Of a stretch of DNA of 64,000 nt, positions 7,979 through 16,833 are shown in pieces. Numbering within the stretch: position 1 is the stretch's first letter; the number at the start of each line of letters is the position of its first letter. A program made the position numbers and the translations under genes. The stretch comes from CAZMGB01 sp964565775 (lineage in GTDB: Bacteria > Chloroflexota > Dehalococcoidia > DSTF01 > JALHUB01): NCBI GenBank assembly GCA_964565775.1, contig CAZMGB010000003.1, forward strand, positions 1-64,000, given 5' to 3'. The notes below the pieces were generated by a model. The model was not told the DNA's origin and did no database searches. It saw nothing but the letters and a program-made list of their open reading frames with translations.

Positions 7979-10453
7979 ATGAACACCCACAAGACGCTCG
8001 CCGCCACTGCGAATCAGGCGCTCACGGCCAAAGGGCTCCACGCAGTCCGAATCTGCACTGAGCAGGACGAGACTGCCCGCATATACGAAGGGCTGTCGAA
8101 CATGGACGGCGTTCTCAACCGCCTTCAGGAACGGATAGTGACGTCGCGTCTGTCCCTTCCCGAGCTGAACTCTATCTACGCGCTAATGTGCACGATCCTG
8201 GCCGAGATGCCCCCGTACCGATTCGAGACCGCGCTCGACGCGCAAACGCGAGAGCCTTCCCAAGGAGAGGTGATCCATGAGATGCGGGCTCGGCGCGAGA
8301 GAGCGGCAGACCTCCTAGCGTTGCTCTTCCAGCGGACGGAATTCAAGCTGATCCAGCACGAATTGGAGAGCTTGAGACGACTAGTGTTCTCCTGCCTTGA
8401 TCCCCAGCGGTACATGCCTTTCCGGGTCATCCAGGTTGGCAAGATATCGGACGAACTCTTCGTACACTCGATCCACCTCTACGGACACTCTCGGACCGTC
8501 CTTCGATCGCTGCATTCGATGAAGTATCCGCGGTTCGGAACCTCGGGATGGAGGGGCAGATGGAGGATAGACTTCGACGAGTACACAGCAAAATGCGTAG
8601 CCCAAGCCATTTGCGACTTCGTGAACGGTCGGAATGTCCCGCCCTTCGTGGCCTCTGCCGACCCTGGAGCGTCCGATCGGGGAGGGAAACCTCTGATAGT
8701 GGGCTACGACAGTCGAGCACACGCGCGCAGAGTAGCAGAGTGGGTAGCGCATGTAGCAAACGAAAATGATCTTGACGTCTGCTTGACATCCCGAGATACG
8801 CCCACCCCAGCGCTCGCGTACTGGGCCGTAGAGGTTCTAGGGGAGAACGCCATTGCCGGCATTGTCAACTGCACCGCAAGCCACAACCCCGTTGAGTGGC
8901 AAGGCATAAAATTCTCGCCCTTCAATGGTGTCCCGGCGCCCACGGCCGTCACAGATTTCCTCGCGGCGCGCGCAAATCGCCTAAAGATTGAACGGCGCAG
9001 ATTTCCCAAGACCCCTCGGGGCTATGCGCGCCGGTCAGCAAGGGTCGTCGCTTTCGATCCCAGGGTTTCCTACTGCGAATGGCTGCTGTCGCCGAACAAG
9101 CGTGGCATCACCATTGACGGTTCCGCCATGCGTTCGTTCTTTCACGGTAGGCGAGTAGTCATTGACGAAATGCATGGAACGAGCCGTGGCTATCTTACGG
9201 CGATCCTGAGACGGCTAGGTGTACCCCATGTAGTGATACATGGCGAAAAGAGCCAACGGCGGTTGGAGGAACTGCACTACGCCAGTCCAGAATGGCCTTT
9301 CATCGCCCCCCTTATGGACGCCGTGAAGACTCAAGGCGCCATCGCTGGTGCAGGGTGCGACACTGATGCAGACCGGTTCGGTGTAGTGGATGAACTTGGC
9401 CGGTACGTGAAGCCCAACCAGGTACTTCCGCTATTGACCACTCACCTACTCAAGCGCGGATTCCGAGGCAAGGTACTCCGCACCGTCACCGGCTCGCGCC
9501 TCATTGACCGAATAGTCCAGCAAAGTGACCTTCCACGGCAGGATCGCCCCAATCAGGGTGTGCTTCCTGCCTACATTGGTCACGCTTTCCACAGAGTCGT
9601 GCGCGGGAACCCACGGGACTTTAGGGGTCTATCGGTGTTCCTTGAGCCGGTGGGCATCAAGTACGTGATCGAAGGCATGCTGATCGATTCCAATTACAGG
9701 CTATCATTCCAGCCAGGTTTTAGAGATACCCTACTGCTGGGCGGTGAGGAGAGTTCTGGCCTGACGACGATCAGTCACATCCCCGACAAAGACGGAATAT
9801 GGGGCAACCTGCTGGTGCTTCACATGATGGCGCTTGAAAAGAAGAGCCTGTCGGAGCTGTGGAAGAGCCTGGAGTCCAGTTGGGGAACGTGGTGGTTTGA
9901 GCGACTAGATGTCGATGCGGGCGACCAGGCAAAGGAACGCCTGCTAGACTTTTTCTTCCACGCGCAGGCACTGCAGGAGTTTGCGGGACTGCCAGTGACG
10001 TACATTGGCGCAGTGCGATATGACTTCGCTGAGGTTCAGTTGGCGGTTCCGAACTCGGATCGCAAGATCTTCTTCGAACTCCGCGCTTCCGGCACAGAGC
10101 CAATCAACCGTGTGTACGTCGAGGCGCCGAGCGAATCTCTGGGTCGCCAGGTTCAAGAGGAGATCCTGAGGCTCCTGGACGTTTTCTCGGCAGAGGAGAT
10201 AGCCAGTGCTCCGAGTATTGAACGACTAGCCAGCGTGCTTTGTGTTTGTGAGCCTAAACGTCAGGCGCGTGCCGCTCTTGATCGCTGCGTCAGGCGACTT
10301 GGCCGCGGCCGGCGGGATCGGGCAATACAGCAACTCTCGGTGGTGCTCCGAGACCGCGTGGACGCCAAGATGGGGAATGGTCGTGTGCCTTACTTGGAGT
10401 ATCGTAGTCAGCAACTGGCGAACGAGTGGCTCGCCCTACTGTCACCATCTTAG
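7979..10453 (+). CDS. phosphohexomutase with N- and C-terminal extensions
   Basis: 824 residues; alpha-D-phosphohexomutases are usually 450-550. The catalytic core is complete: FGTSGWRG (residues 186-193), phosphoserine loop TASHNP (299-304), metal loop DTDADRFG (461-468), sugar-binding loop GGEESSG (588-594) and phosphate-binding RASGTEP (702-708). EPVGIKYVIEG before the sugar loop is phosphoglucomutase-like. About 185 helical residues precede the core and about 100 follow it, both unlike the standard enzyme. The likely chemistry is 1-P/6-P exchange on a hexose phosphate. It is the last gene of the operon, starting one base after the previous stop codon. Its presence with a STAND-like protein and a 2TM protein suggests a specialised role and not central metabolism. 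Confidence 0.85.
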   Translation: MNTHKTLAATANQALTAKGLHAVRICTEQDETARIYEGLSNMDGVLNRLQERIVTSRLSLPELNSIYALMCTILAEMPPYRFETALDAQTREPSQGEVIHEMRARRERAADLLALLFQRTEFKLIQHELESLRRLVFSCLDPQRYMPFRVIQVGKISDELFVHSIHLYGHSRTVLRSLHSMKYPRFGTSGWRGRWRIDFDEYTAKCVAQAICDFVNGRNVPPFVASADPGASDRGGKPLIVGYDSRAHARRVAEWVAHVANENDLDVCLTSRDTPTPALAYWAVEVLGENAIAGIVNCTASHNPVEWQGIKFSPFNGVPAPTAVTDFLAARANRLKIERRRFPKTPRGYARRSARVVAFDPRVSYCEWLLSPNKRGITIDGSAMRSFFHGRRVVIDEMHGTSRGYLTAILRRLGVPHVVIHGEKSQRRLEELHYASPEWPFIAPLMDAVKTQGAIAGAGCDTDADRFGVVDELGRYVKPNQVLPLLTTHLLKRGFRGKVLRTVTGSRLIDRIVQQSDLPRQDRPNQGVLPAYIGHAFHRVVRGNPRDFRGLSVFLEPVGIKYVIEGMLIDSNYRLSFQPGFRDTLLLGGEESSGLTTISHIPDKDGIWGNLLVLHMMALEKKSLSELWKSLESSWGTWWFERLDVDAGDQAKERLLDFFFHAQALQEFAGLPVTYIGAVRYDFAEVQLAVPNSDRKIFFELRASGTEPINRVYVEAPSESLGRQVQEEILRLLDVFSAEEIASAPSIERLASVLCVCEPKRQARAALDRCVRRLGRGRRDRAIQQLSVVLRDRVDAKMGNGRVPYLEYRSQQLANEWLALLSPS

Positions 10454-10756
10454 GAGGTTCTGCTTGGTTGCGGACTCCTATGTCGCCTCTGACTCTGCGG
10501 CTAGAGCTGCCTCGGGAGATAGGTTTCCAGCGATGTCGGAGCCGTCAAGTGGCACGGCTCCTTTCGTGATCTGTCGTGGCGTACCCGGCCTTCGGGCATT
10601 GCTGCACACGACTTCTGTCCCTCCATGTGTCTCTCTTAAGACAACCTAGGCCCGCCCCGGCCCGCCTGGGTGCCGTTCGACAAAGGAATCGGCTAGAAGA
10701 GCGCGCAAGGGCCTTGTTGGCTCACTTGATGCGCACTGGCCCAAGTCAAATACCCT

Positions 10757-11036
10757 CTTATCTTTGGACGATCGCCTGCTTGCCAGGCAGATGCTCTACG
10801 TATCTGAAGGGTTGCTACACCGAGCTATCCGGGGCCGGCAACGTGTCTCAACAGCACGCGGCCTCATCAGGCCCTCGGTCCTAAGACCCCAGCGGGACCG
10901 TCTGTTCGAGCCTTTCCACCGCGGGTGGATCGCGCCAGTGCACGGCCGGTGCTAGGTGGCTAGCGCCACGAGTACGAGTGGGGGCAGCTTGACCCGCATG
11001 AGATGCATGGAATTTCGGCACCCCGCAGATATTCCG
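10757..11036 (+). mobile_element. dispersed element relic, right half (copy A')
   Basis: Positions ~10840-11024 align with 16480-16660. Shared blocks include a GGCCTCATC...CTCGGTC stretch, GTGCTAGGTGG and GAGTACGAGTGGG, and both copies end in an inverted repeat core (ATGGAAT...CGGCACCCC here). Positions 10770-10795 (CTGCTTGCCAGG.AGATGCTC) match the copy at ~20085. The left end is not recognisable. The rest of the 10454-11094 gap shows no convincing gene. Confidence 0.6.
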
Positions 11037-11094
11037 TGGTCTAGGGTGAGGAGCCTCCAGACCACCGGTTTCGAAGGCCAGGGCTTGTTCGAGC

Positions 11095-11343
11095 CTATGC
11101 CTCGTCCTTGCGCCGTATGGTCTCGCGCGCCGGCCCGGGCCGCGGATAGGAGGCCTCCTCAGCGACGATCCAGTTCTTGAGCCGTGATCTCAACTCTGCC
11201 GCCGCCTCCTCTGGCGCCTCCACGAGCATGGCCCGCTTCACCGTCTGATCCAGTACCGTGACGCCCGGCGCATGCGCGATGAGTTCGAGGTCGGCAGGAT
11301 TCGGCTCCGAGTGTCGGTGAACGAGAACGTATCGCGCCATCAC
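11095..11343 (-). CDS. small protein resembling a peptidase-inhibitor I9/subtilisin propeptide
   Basis: 82 residues starting ATGATG at 11343, directly after the stop of the S8 protease gene. The sequence runs beta-alpha-beta-beta-alpha-beta in pattern (YVLVHR, then a helix, VTVLDQTVKRAMLVEA, a helix of AAAELRSRL and a final strand). This is the size and order of I9 propeptides, which fold and inhibit subtilisins. Here it would be a separate polypeptide made after the protease. A role as chaperone or inhibitor is inferred from fold pattern and position. No signal peptide is present. Confidence 0.5.
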   Translation of the reverse strand: MMARYVLVHRHSEPNPADLELIAHAPGVTVLDQTVKRAMLVEAPEEAAAELRSRLKNWIVAEEASYPRPGPARETIRRKDEA

Positions 11344-12840
11344 TCACACCGCAGACGGATCCGGCAAACCGTATCCCTCATAGACACTGCCAAACCCTCG
11401 CCGTACGCAGTTCGACTGGAGGAGCTGTTCGATGGCGTTCGACCGAGTTCGGTCGCGCTGCATCGAGTACAACACCGAGTCACGCGAAAGGAGGCACGCT
11501 GCGGCACCAGCAGCGACCGGCGCTGCCATCGACGTGCCACTGAGCGGACCGAACGCATTGCCTGGCAGCGTAGATAATGCGCCAACACCCGGCCCAGTGA
11601 GAGCAACCTGTGGGCCGATGTTGGAGAACTGGGCGATGAACTCTTGCGCGTCCGCTTGGCTATACGGTGGCCGCAGGATCTCCCCTTCTTCGAGCGAACC
11701 GGCCGGGAACGTGCCTTCCCGGCCGGTCGCCGTCACCGCAGTCGCGCCCAGGTAGGCAGCTGGATAGCTCACGGCCTGCCGCCCATTGTTTCCCGCAGCA
11801 ATCACCACAAGCATCCCCTGGTTGCGGGCATCTTGGATAGCCTCGCTGACGATCTCGTCGTATGGTCCGCCACCTAAGCTTAAGTTGATTATATCGCACT
11901 TCGCATCGGCAGCCAGGATCATCGCTTTGAGGATAGCGTAGTTAGTAGCACCGGAGGCGCCTCGACCGAAGACACGGTATACGTACAGCGCTACCCCAGG
12001 AGCGACGCCGCGCAAGCCGGTCGGCGGTGCGCCATCTGCGCCAATCAGACCAGCCACGTGCGTGCCATGAATGTCACCGTCCTGGTAGTCGTTTGCCGGC
12101 TCGCCGGTGACCGTATTCACGCCGCTGACTACGTTCAAGTCGCGGTGAGGGCCGACTCCTGTGTCGATGACCCCAACTCTCACTCCTGTCTGCCTATCGA
12201 AGTTCGAGTTCCCGTAATAGTATCGAACGCAGTCGTCGACGGTAAGGTCCACCCGCGAAAGAGCGACAGAGATGGCCCGTTGAATTGCAGTCGCCTGCCT
12301 GAACGCGCCCCACAATCCTGGAGGCGCGTAGACGTAGAGCCGCTCGATCGACGCGCCGGCAAGGCGCAGGGTTACGTTGCCGGAGGAGTCCGTCGTCCCC
12401 TGATCGCCGGAGCGCTGAGCGAAAGACGTGAAGGCGACTACGTCAACGCTAGCGAGGGCAGCACCGGTCTGCGCATCTGTGCAAGTAATGACCACGTTGG
12501 TCAGCGAAGCCGCCGCCCCGATGCTTGGCCCGCCCAAGGGTTGCGGCCGTGGGTTTGGACGGGCATATTCGACTACCGGCACGGCGCGCAGCGGTGAGGT
12601 CACGTCACTGAGAGCTACGGCCGCGTCCTCTTCTAGTTCCACAAGCTTTGGGCCGTTCTCGGATACCGTGTCAATGACCTTTACAGTGCGCCCTGCAGCA
12701 GCTTCTAGCGTCGCCGCCGCCGGTGGTTCGGTGCTCCGCGCCGGCGGCAGGCTAGCAAGCGCATTCAGGGCTGGGCCCGTGTCGGCACGAAAGCCCTCGC
12801 GAGGCAAGAGAATGAACTGGCCTGGATGCGCTAAGACCAT
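11344..12840 (-). CDS. subtilisin-like (S8) serine protease, no signal peptide
   Basis: 498 residues from an ATG at 12840 with GGGAG eight bases upstream. The catalytic triad is complete: Asp226 in VGVIDTGVG, His258 in HGTHVAG, Ser437 in GTSMAAP; the oxyanion Asn351 is in AAGNN. Residues ~50-95 (VKVIDTVSENGPKLVELEED) look like an internal propeptide. Residues ~112-195 form a small beta-sandwich of carboxypeptidase-regulatory type. No signal peptide or membrane anchor is visible, so it may act in the cytosol. The small I9-like gene is coupled downstream. Divergently, 450 bases away, lies a trypsin-nuclease gene, which suggests a protease-activated effector arrangement. Confidence 0.85.
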   Translation of the reverse strand: MVLAHPGQFILLPREGFRADTGPALNALASLPPARSTEPPAAATLEAAAGRTVKVIDTVSENGPKLVELEEDAAVALSDVTSPLRAVPVVEYARPNPRPQPLGGPSIGAAASLTNVVITCTDAQTGAALASVDVVAFTSFAQRSGDQGTTDSSGNVTLRLAGASIERLYVYAPPGLWGAFRQATAIQRAISVALSRVDLTVDDCVRYYYGNSNFDRQTGVRVGVIDTGVGPHRDLNVVSGVNTVTGEPANDYQDGDIHGTHVAGLIGADGAPPTGLRGVAPGVALYVYRVFGRGASGATNYAILKAMILAADAKCDIINLSLGGGPYDEIVSEAIQDARNQGMLVVIAAGNNGRQAVSYPAAYLGATAVTATGREGTFPAGSLEEGEILRPPYSQADAQEFIAQFSNIGPQVALTGPGVGALSTLPGNAFGPLSGTSMAAPVAAGAAACLLSRDSVLYSMQRDRTRSNAIEQLLQSNCVRRGFGSVYEGYGLPDPSAV

Positions 12841-13202
12841 CGTGTGTCTCCCTCTCGTTCAATGGGATGTTACCGAACTCAAGGCGCCAACGCATAGTAT
12901 ACCGCAGACATCCATCCCGCGATCTCAAATCGTGCCCGGCTTGCCCAGTCGCTCTCAGCTGAGCAGCTCCCAGGTTCATAGAGTCCGGGGCCGGTCGAGA
13001 CGCTACTCCATGAGCCGATGGCGTGGTCTCGGGCTCGGGCCGGCTCCGTGCGAATGTGAAGTGTCGGGCACGTAGGTGTTCGACCGTGCGGTGACGGTGG
13101 ATCTCGTTCCCGAATCCAGGTCAGTGCTCGACGCGCTTGTTAGACCCGGTCGGGAAACCCCCTTTGCAGTCAGCGCTCGCGCGCCTCAAGTGCCTCCTCC
13201 AC

Positions 13203-13230
13203 TTGACATGGCCCCAATCATGGCTATAGT
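13203..13230 (+). promoter_or_regulatory. sigma-70-type promoter for the trypsin-nuclease gene
   Basis: TTGACA at 13203-13208 and TATAGT at 13225-13230 are separated by 16 bases, which puts transcription start near 13237, about 55 bases before the ATG at 13292. The GAGAGGGG ribosome site lies just before the start. The rest of the 12841-13291 divergent intergenic region shows no gene. Confidence 0.6.
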
Positions 13231-13291
13231 GGCAACGCGTAGAGCGTGACGGTCGACGCCCGAAACACCATCGGACGAGAGGGGTACAATC

Positions 13292-15292
13292 ATGGACGAG
13301 AACGTTCAAGCCTCAAGCGACGAGCACAGCGCGACAGGATCCAAGGGAACTCTGAGCGAAAACGACTGGACATTTCTACGGAAGCTGAAGGAGTTTGTTC
13401 GCTCGGAAGGCGCCGCGTTCCTCCGTGATCCCAACATCACGTCGGTTGGGATCGGGTACAGGACCAAGGACGGCAAGCCGCAAACGACCGAGGACGGCAA
13501 GCCACAGCTGGCGATTCAGTTCACCGTCAGGAGGAAGGCAAAGGGCGCCCGAGGCACGCCCGAATTGGACGCCGAACTGGAAGCGCTCGGCTCGAGGCTA
13601 ATCCCTCCAGAGATGGAGATCGCAGACACCGGCGTCAGGGTGGAAACGGACGTCGTCGAGCGGGCGTACGAGCCGGCATACGAGCTGGTCGGCGAGCGCG
13701 AGATCGAACAGGACGAGCGTAAGAAGCGGCGACCTGTCCTCGTGCCCGGCATCAGCGTTGGGCATCCCAAGACGACGGCCGGGACCATGGGCGCGGTCGT
13801 GTATGATGCCCACACCGGGAGCCCATGCGCGCTGAGCAACTGGCATGTCCTCCACACACCTGAGGGCGAGCTGGGCGACCCTATGCTGCAGCCCGGTCCA
13901 CACGATGACAACCGTACCGACCAGAACCGCGCCGGCACCCTTGTGCGCAGCCATCTGGGGATGGCGGGGGACTGCGCGATCGCCCGCATCGAGGGACGGG
14001 AGTTCGATCCAACGATCCTTGATTTGAACGTTCGGGTTAGCGAGCTCGCGCGGCCCGAGCTGGGCGATCGCGTCGTGAAGTCGGGCCGGACCACCGACGT
14101 GACGTACGGCATCGTGCGTCGCATCGAAACCATCGTGAAGCTCGACTACGGTGGGACGGTCGGCGAACGCATGATCGGTGGCTTCGAAATCGGCCCGGAC
14201 GACCTGCGCCCGGCGCCCGGCAATGAGATCAGCAAAGGGGGCGACTCCGGTTCGGCATGGCTAATCGTCAGCGAAAACGGGAAAGCGACCGGAATCATGG
14301 TCGGCCTCCACTTCGGCGGCGAAGGGCCGACAAATCCCGACGAGCACGCTCTTGCCTGCTATGCCCACGCTGTCTTCGAGAAGCTGGAAATCGCCTTGGC
14401 GGAGCCGCCGGCGGAAGCCAGAGATTCCGAACCCGAGGTCAGTCGAACCGGCTTCAACGAGCTCTTCCTGAGCGCACCCATCTCGGTTCCGTGCCTGAAA
14501 GACGAGGTCGAGCAAGACGTGGTGAAGCTCAACGGCTCTCATCTTATTCCGTACACCCACTTCACAGTCTGCCTCTCTAAGTCGCGACGGATGGCCCGCT
14601 TCGTCGCCTGGAACATCGACGGCGAGCACATCAAGAAAGTTCGTCGGCCGGACGATTTCGACTTCGATCCTCGCATCGACCCGGAGTATCAGATCGGGAA
14701 CGACGTCTACGTAGACAACAGGCTCGACCGCGGACACATCGCCAGGCGCGCGGATCTCGCGTGGGGTCACGGCGGAGAAGCGAAGCAGGCCACCACCGAC
14801 TCCTTCTACTTCACCAACGTCGCGCCGCAGCACCAGGCATTCAACCAGTCCAGCCGAGGCGGACTGTGGGGGCAGCTCGAAAACGCCATCTTCGACGAGG
14901 TTGATATCCAAGACCTTCGCGTGTCAGTGATGGGAGGACCAGTCCTCAAGGCTATGGACCCTGTGTATCGGGAAATCCAGATCCCTCGGTCCTTCTGGAA
15001 GCTGATCGCCTACGTCGAAGCCGGTGAGAGTACGCCCAAGATCCGCGCCTTCATAATCTCGCAGGACGACTTGCTCAACGACATCGAGGCGTTAGAGCTG
15101 GACGAGTTCCGGGTCTGGCAGGTCTCTGTGAGCGAGCTGGAGTCCCGCACGCACCTGGAATTCCATCTGCCCCCCGATGCCGACACCGGCGTCCCGGAGA
15201 CAGTGGCGGAGCGGGAGTCGCGAGTCGCCGTGCGCGAGGTCTGCACCCGGGAAGATCTCCGGCAATGCTATCTCCGCCGGTTACTACATTGA
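13292..15292 (+). CDS. trypsin-like protease fused to DNA/RNA non-specific endonuclease
   Basis: 666 residues. The N-terminal part has a chymotrypsin-fold triad: His185 in LSNWHVL, Asp227 in GDCAIARI and Ser319 in KGGDSGSAW. The C-terminal part (~385-660) is a beta-beta-alpha-metal nuclease of the NUC1/NucA family, with DRGHIARR (479-486; His482 is the expected general base) and FNQSSRGGLWGQLEN supplying the metal-binding Asn. No signal peptide is present, so both activities would be intracellular. Joining a protease to an indiscriminate nuclease suggests that cleavage or a conformational change releases the nuclease, an abortive-infection style of effector. The following gene is 61 bases away on the same strand. 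Confidence 0.88.
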   Translation: MDENVQASSDEHSATGSKGTLSENDWTFLRKLKEFVRSEGAAFLRDPNITSVGIGYRTKDGKPQTTEDGKPQLAIQFTVRRKAKGARGTPELDAELEALGSRLIPPEMEIADTGVRVETDVVERAYEPAYELVGEREIEQDERKKRRPVLVPGISVGHPKTTAGTMGAVVYDAHTGSPCALSNWHVLHTPEGELGDPMLQPGPHDDNRTDQNRAGTLVRSHLGMAGDCAIARIEGREFDPTILDLNVRVSELARPELGDRVVKSGRTTDVTYGIVRRIETIVKLDYGGTVGERMIGGFEIGPDDLRPAPGNEISKGGDSGSAWLIVSENGKATGIMVGLHFGGEGPTNPDEHALACYAHAVFEKLEIALAEPPAEARDSEPEVSRTGFNELFLSAPISVPCLKDEVEQDVVKLNGSHLIPYTHFTVCLSKSRRMARFVAWNIDGEHIKKVRRPDDFDFDPRIDPEYQIGNDVYVDNRLDRGHIARRADLAWGHGGEAKQATTDSFYFTNVAPQHQAFNQSSRGGLWGQLENAIFDEVDIQDLRVSVMGGPVLKAMDPVYREIQIPRSFWKLIAYVEAGESTPKIRAFIISQDDLLNDIEALELDEFRVWQVSVSELESRTHLEFHLPPDADTGVPETVAERESRVAVREVCTREDLRQCYLRRLLH

Positions 15293-15353
15293 TTTCGTGA
15301 CCACGGGTCGAATGGGTTCGGAGATGTCTCAAGACGGAAAGGGGAGACGGTAG

Positions 15354-16148
15354 ATGTCCAAGCCCATTACGGAGCCATCGCAAGAGCTACATCAGCCCTT
15401 CGACTGGCCTGCGATAGTCTTGGCAGTCGTGTTCCTGGCTGTGGGTTTCGGAGCCACGTGGATCGCGGCCGAATTCACAGAGATTGAGGGAGAAGCTGTC
15501 CTGGTGTCATTGCTGCTGGCACCGGTACTCGTCTACGTGATCGTCTCAGGCAAGCTGGAGGTGCTGAAAGGCCCGGGAGGTCTCGAAGCCAAGTTCACGA
15601 AGACCGCCCGTCAGCCCGTTTCTGCGACATCGGAGACAGTGGCCCCTTCTGTCGACGACATGGATGTCTTGGCCAAGGAAGGCGTGACCGCGCTGGAGAG
15701 GAAGCGAGAGGAACTCAGTGAGGCTAAGCCCATCGTTATGACCATGACCGTTGGGAGGCGCAACTACTATTCCCGCCCAATTCTGCTTCAATACCTTGAT
15801 ACGCTGTCCCGGCTGCGGAGCTTCAAGTTCGTAGTGTTCATCGATGACGCCGGGCGTTTCCTCGCCTACATGCCTGCATGGGCGGTAAAAGAAGTTCTCG
15901 GCGTTGACTACCTTGGCGATGAGTTCGTGAATGCAGTGAATGAAGGTCGGACCCATCAGTTGTTCCGCTACCCGGGCGTCGTCACGCGGACTATCAGCGT
16001 CCGGTCGTCGAACGTAGAAGCTCTTCGGATGATGACCGAGGAGAACCTCAACGCTCTTGTCGTCACCGGCGAAGGCGGCAAGCTGGAGGGTATCGTCGAA
16101 CGCGATCAGTTGGTTGGTCGTATGATGCTATCCCTCACGAGCGCGTGA
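15354..16148 (+). CDS. two-TM protein with CBS-like cytosolic domain
   Basis: 264 residues with an AAGGGGAG ribosome site. Two hydrophobic helices lie at ~18-38 and ~45-66. After a charged linker there are two CBS-like half-repeats, FKFVVFIDDAGRFLAYMP and later LNALVVTGEGGKLEGIVERDQL. CBS modules bind adenosyl or other nucleotide ligands, so this may be a nucleotide-responsive membrane protein. It lies directly downstream of the trypsin-nuclease gene and is probably cotranscribed. Whether it is an effector, a sensor or an immunity partner cannot be decided from sequence. Confidence 0.6.
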   Translation: MSKPITEPSQELHQPFDWPAIVLAVVFLAVGFGATWIAAEFTEIEGEAVLVSLLLAPVLVYVIVSGKLEVLKGPGGLEAKFTKTARQPVSATSETVAPSVDDMDVLAKEGVTALERKREELSEAKPIVMTMTVGRRNYYSRPILLQYLDTLSRLRSFKFVVFIDDAGRFLAYMPAWAVKEVLGVDYLGDEFVNAVNEGRTHQLFRYPGVVTRTISVRSSNVEALRMMTEENLNALVVTGEGGKLEGIVERDQLVGRMMLSLTSA

Positions 16149-16300
16149 CGCCATGTCTTCTAGTACGCTTCTGAGAGCCGGATCACACCAGCGCATGGTC
16201 GTGACCACCTTGGCTCCCCTCACCGGTCCAGCGCCCTTGAACACTCACATTGGTGCTGGAGTCGTTTTCGGAAGCAAGGCCAAGGGAAGATGAGAGTTCT

Positions 16301-16663
16301 GCGGCTGTTGGGTGGCAATATTACATCCGTACCTGGAGAGTTGACAGCGTGAGCTGTCTCGGCTAGCCCTGAGGTAGCACTCCGCCACAGAAGTCCCATT
16401 CATACCCTCGATATCGCCGCCAACCCTCTGCGCGATAGTCAGATGCTCATCCGCAGCTGCGGCGTCGGCGCACCATGCTGGTGCGTGGCCTCATCGCGCA
16501 CTCGGTCTTGAGACTCCCACCGGACCGCATCTCTGGGCTTCTCCGCCACGGGCGGGTTGGATCATCGCTCGACCAGTGCTAGGTGGTCTGCACAATGAGT
16601 ACGAGTGGGTGGCAGCGTAGGGGAATGGCGCGGATGGAATCATTGGCACCCCACACCCAATCG
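16301..16663 (+). mobile_element. most complete copy (B) of the dispersed element, MITE-like
   Basis: The left core at 16301-16332 (TGGGTGGCAATATTACATCC) and the reverse complement of 16630-16660 (GTGGGGTGCCAATGATTCCA) are imperfect inverted repeats of about 30 bases, bounding roughly 363 bases. The interior shares blocks with the relics at 10757-11036 and 19954-20113. No transposase is encoded, so this is a non-autonomous or decayed element. The remaining parts of 16149-16833 show no gene. Confidence 0.6.
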
Positions 16664-16833
16664 ACCGAGGTCAGCCGTCTGCCCGCCTATCAGGCTACCT
16701 CCGCGGTGCACTCGCGCAGCCGCCCCATCTGTCCAAGCTTTGCCTTCACCACAGCCGCTGCGCTCATGCCCAGCAGTCCCAATGCGAGCATCGCGCGGTC
16801 TAGGCAGGGACAGAGTCTAGCACAATTCGGTAA

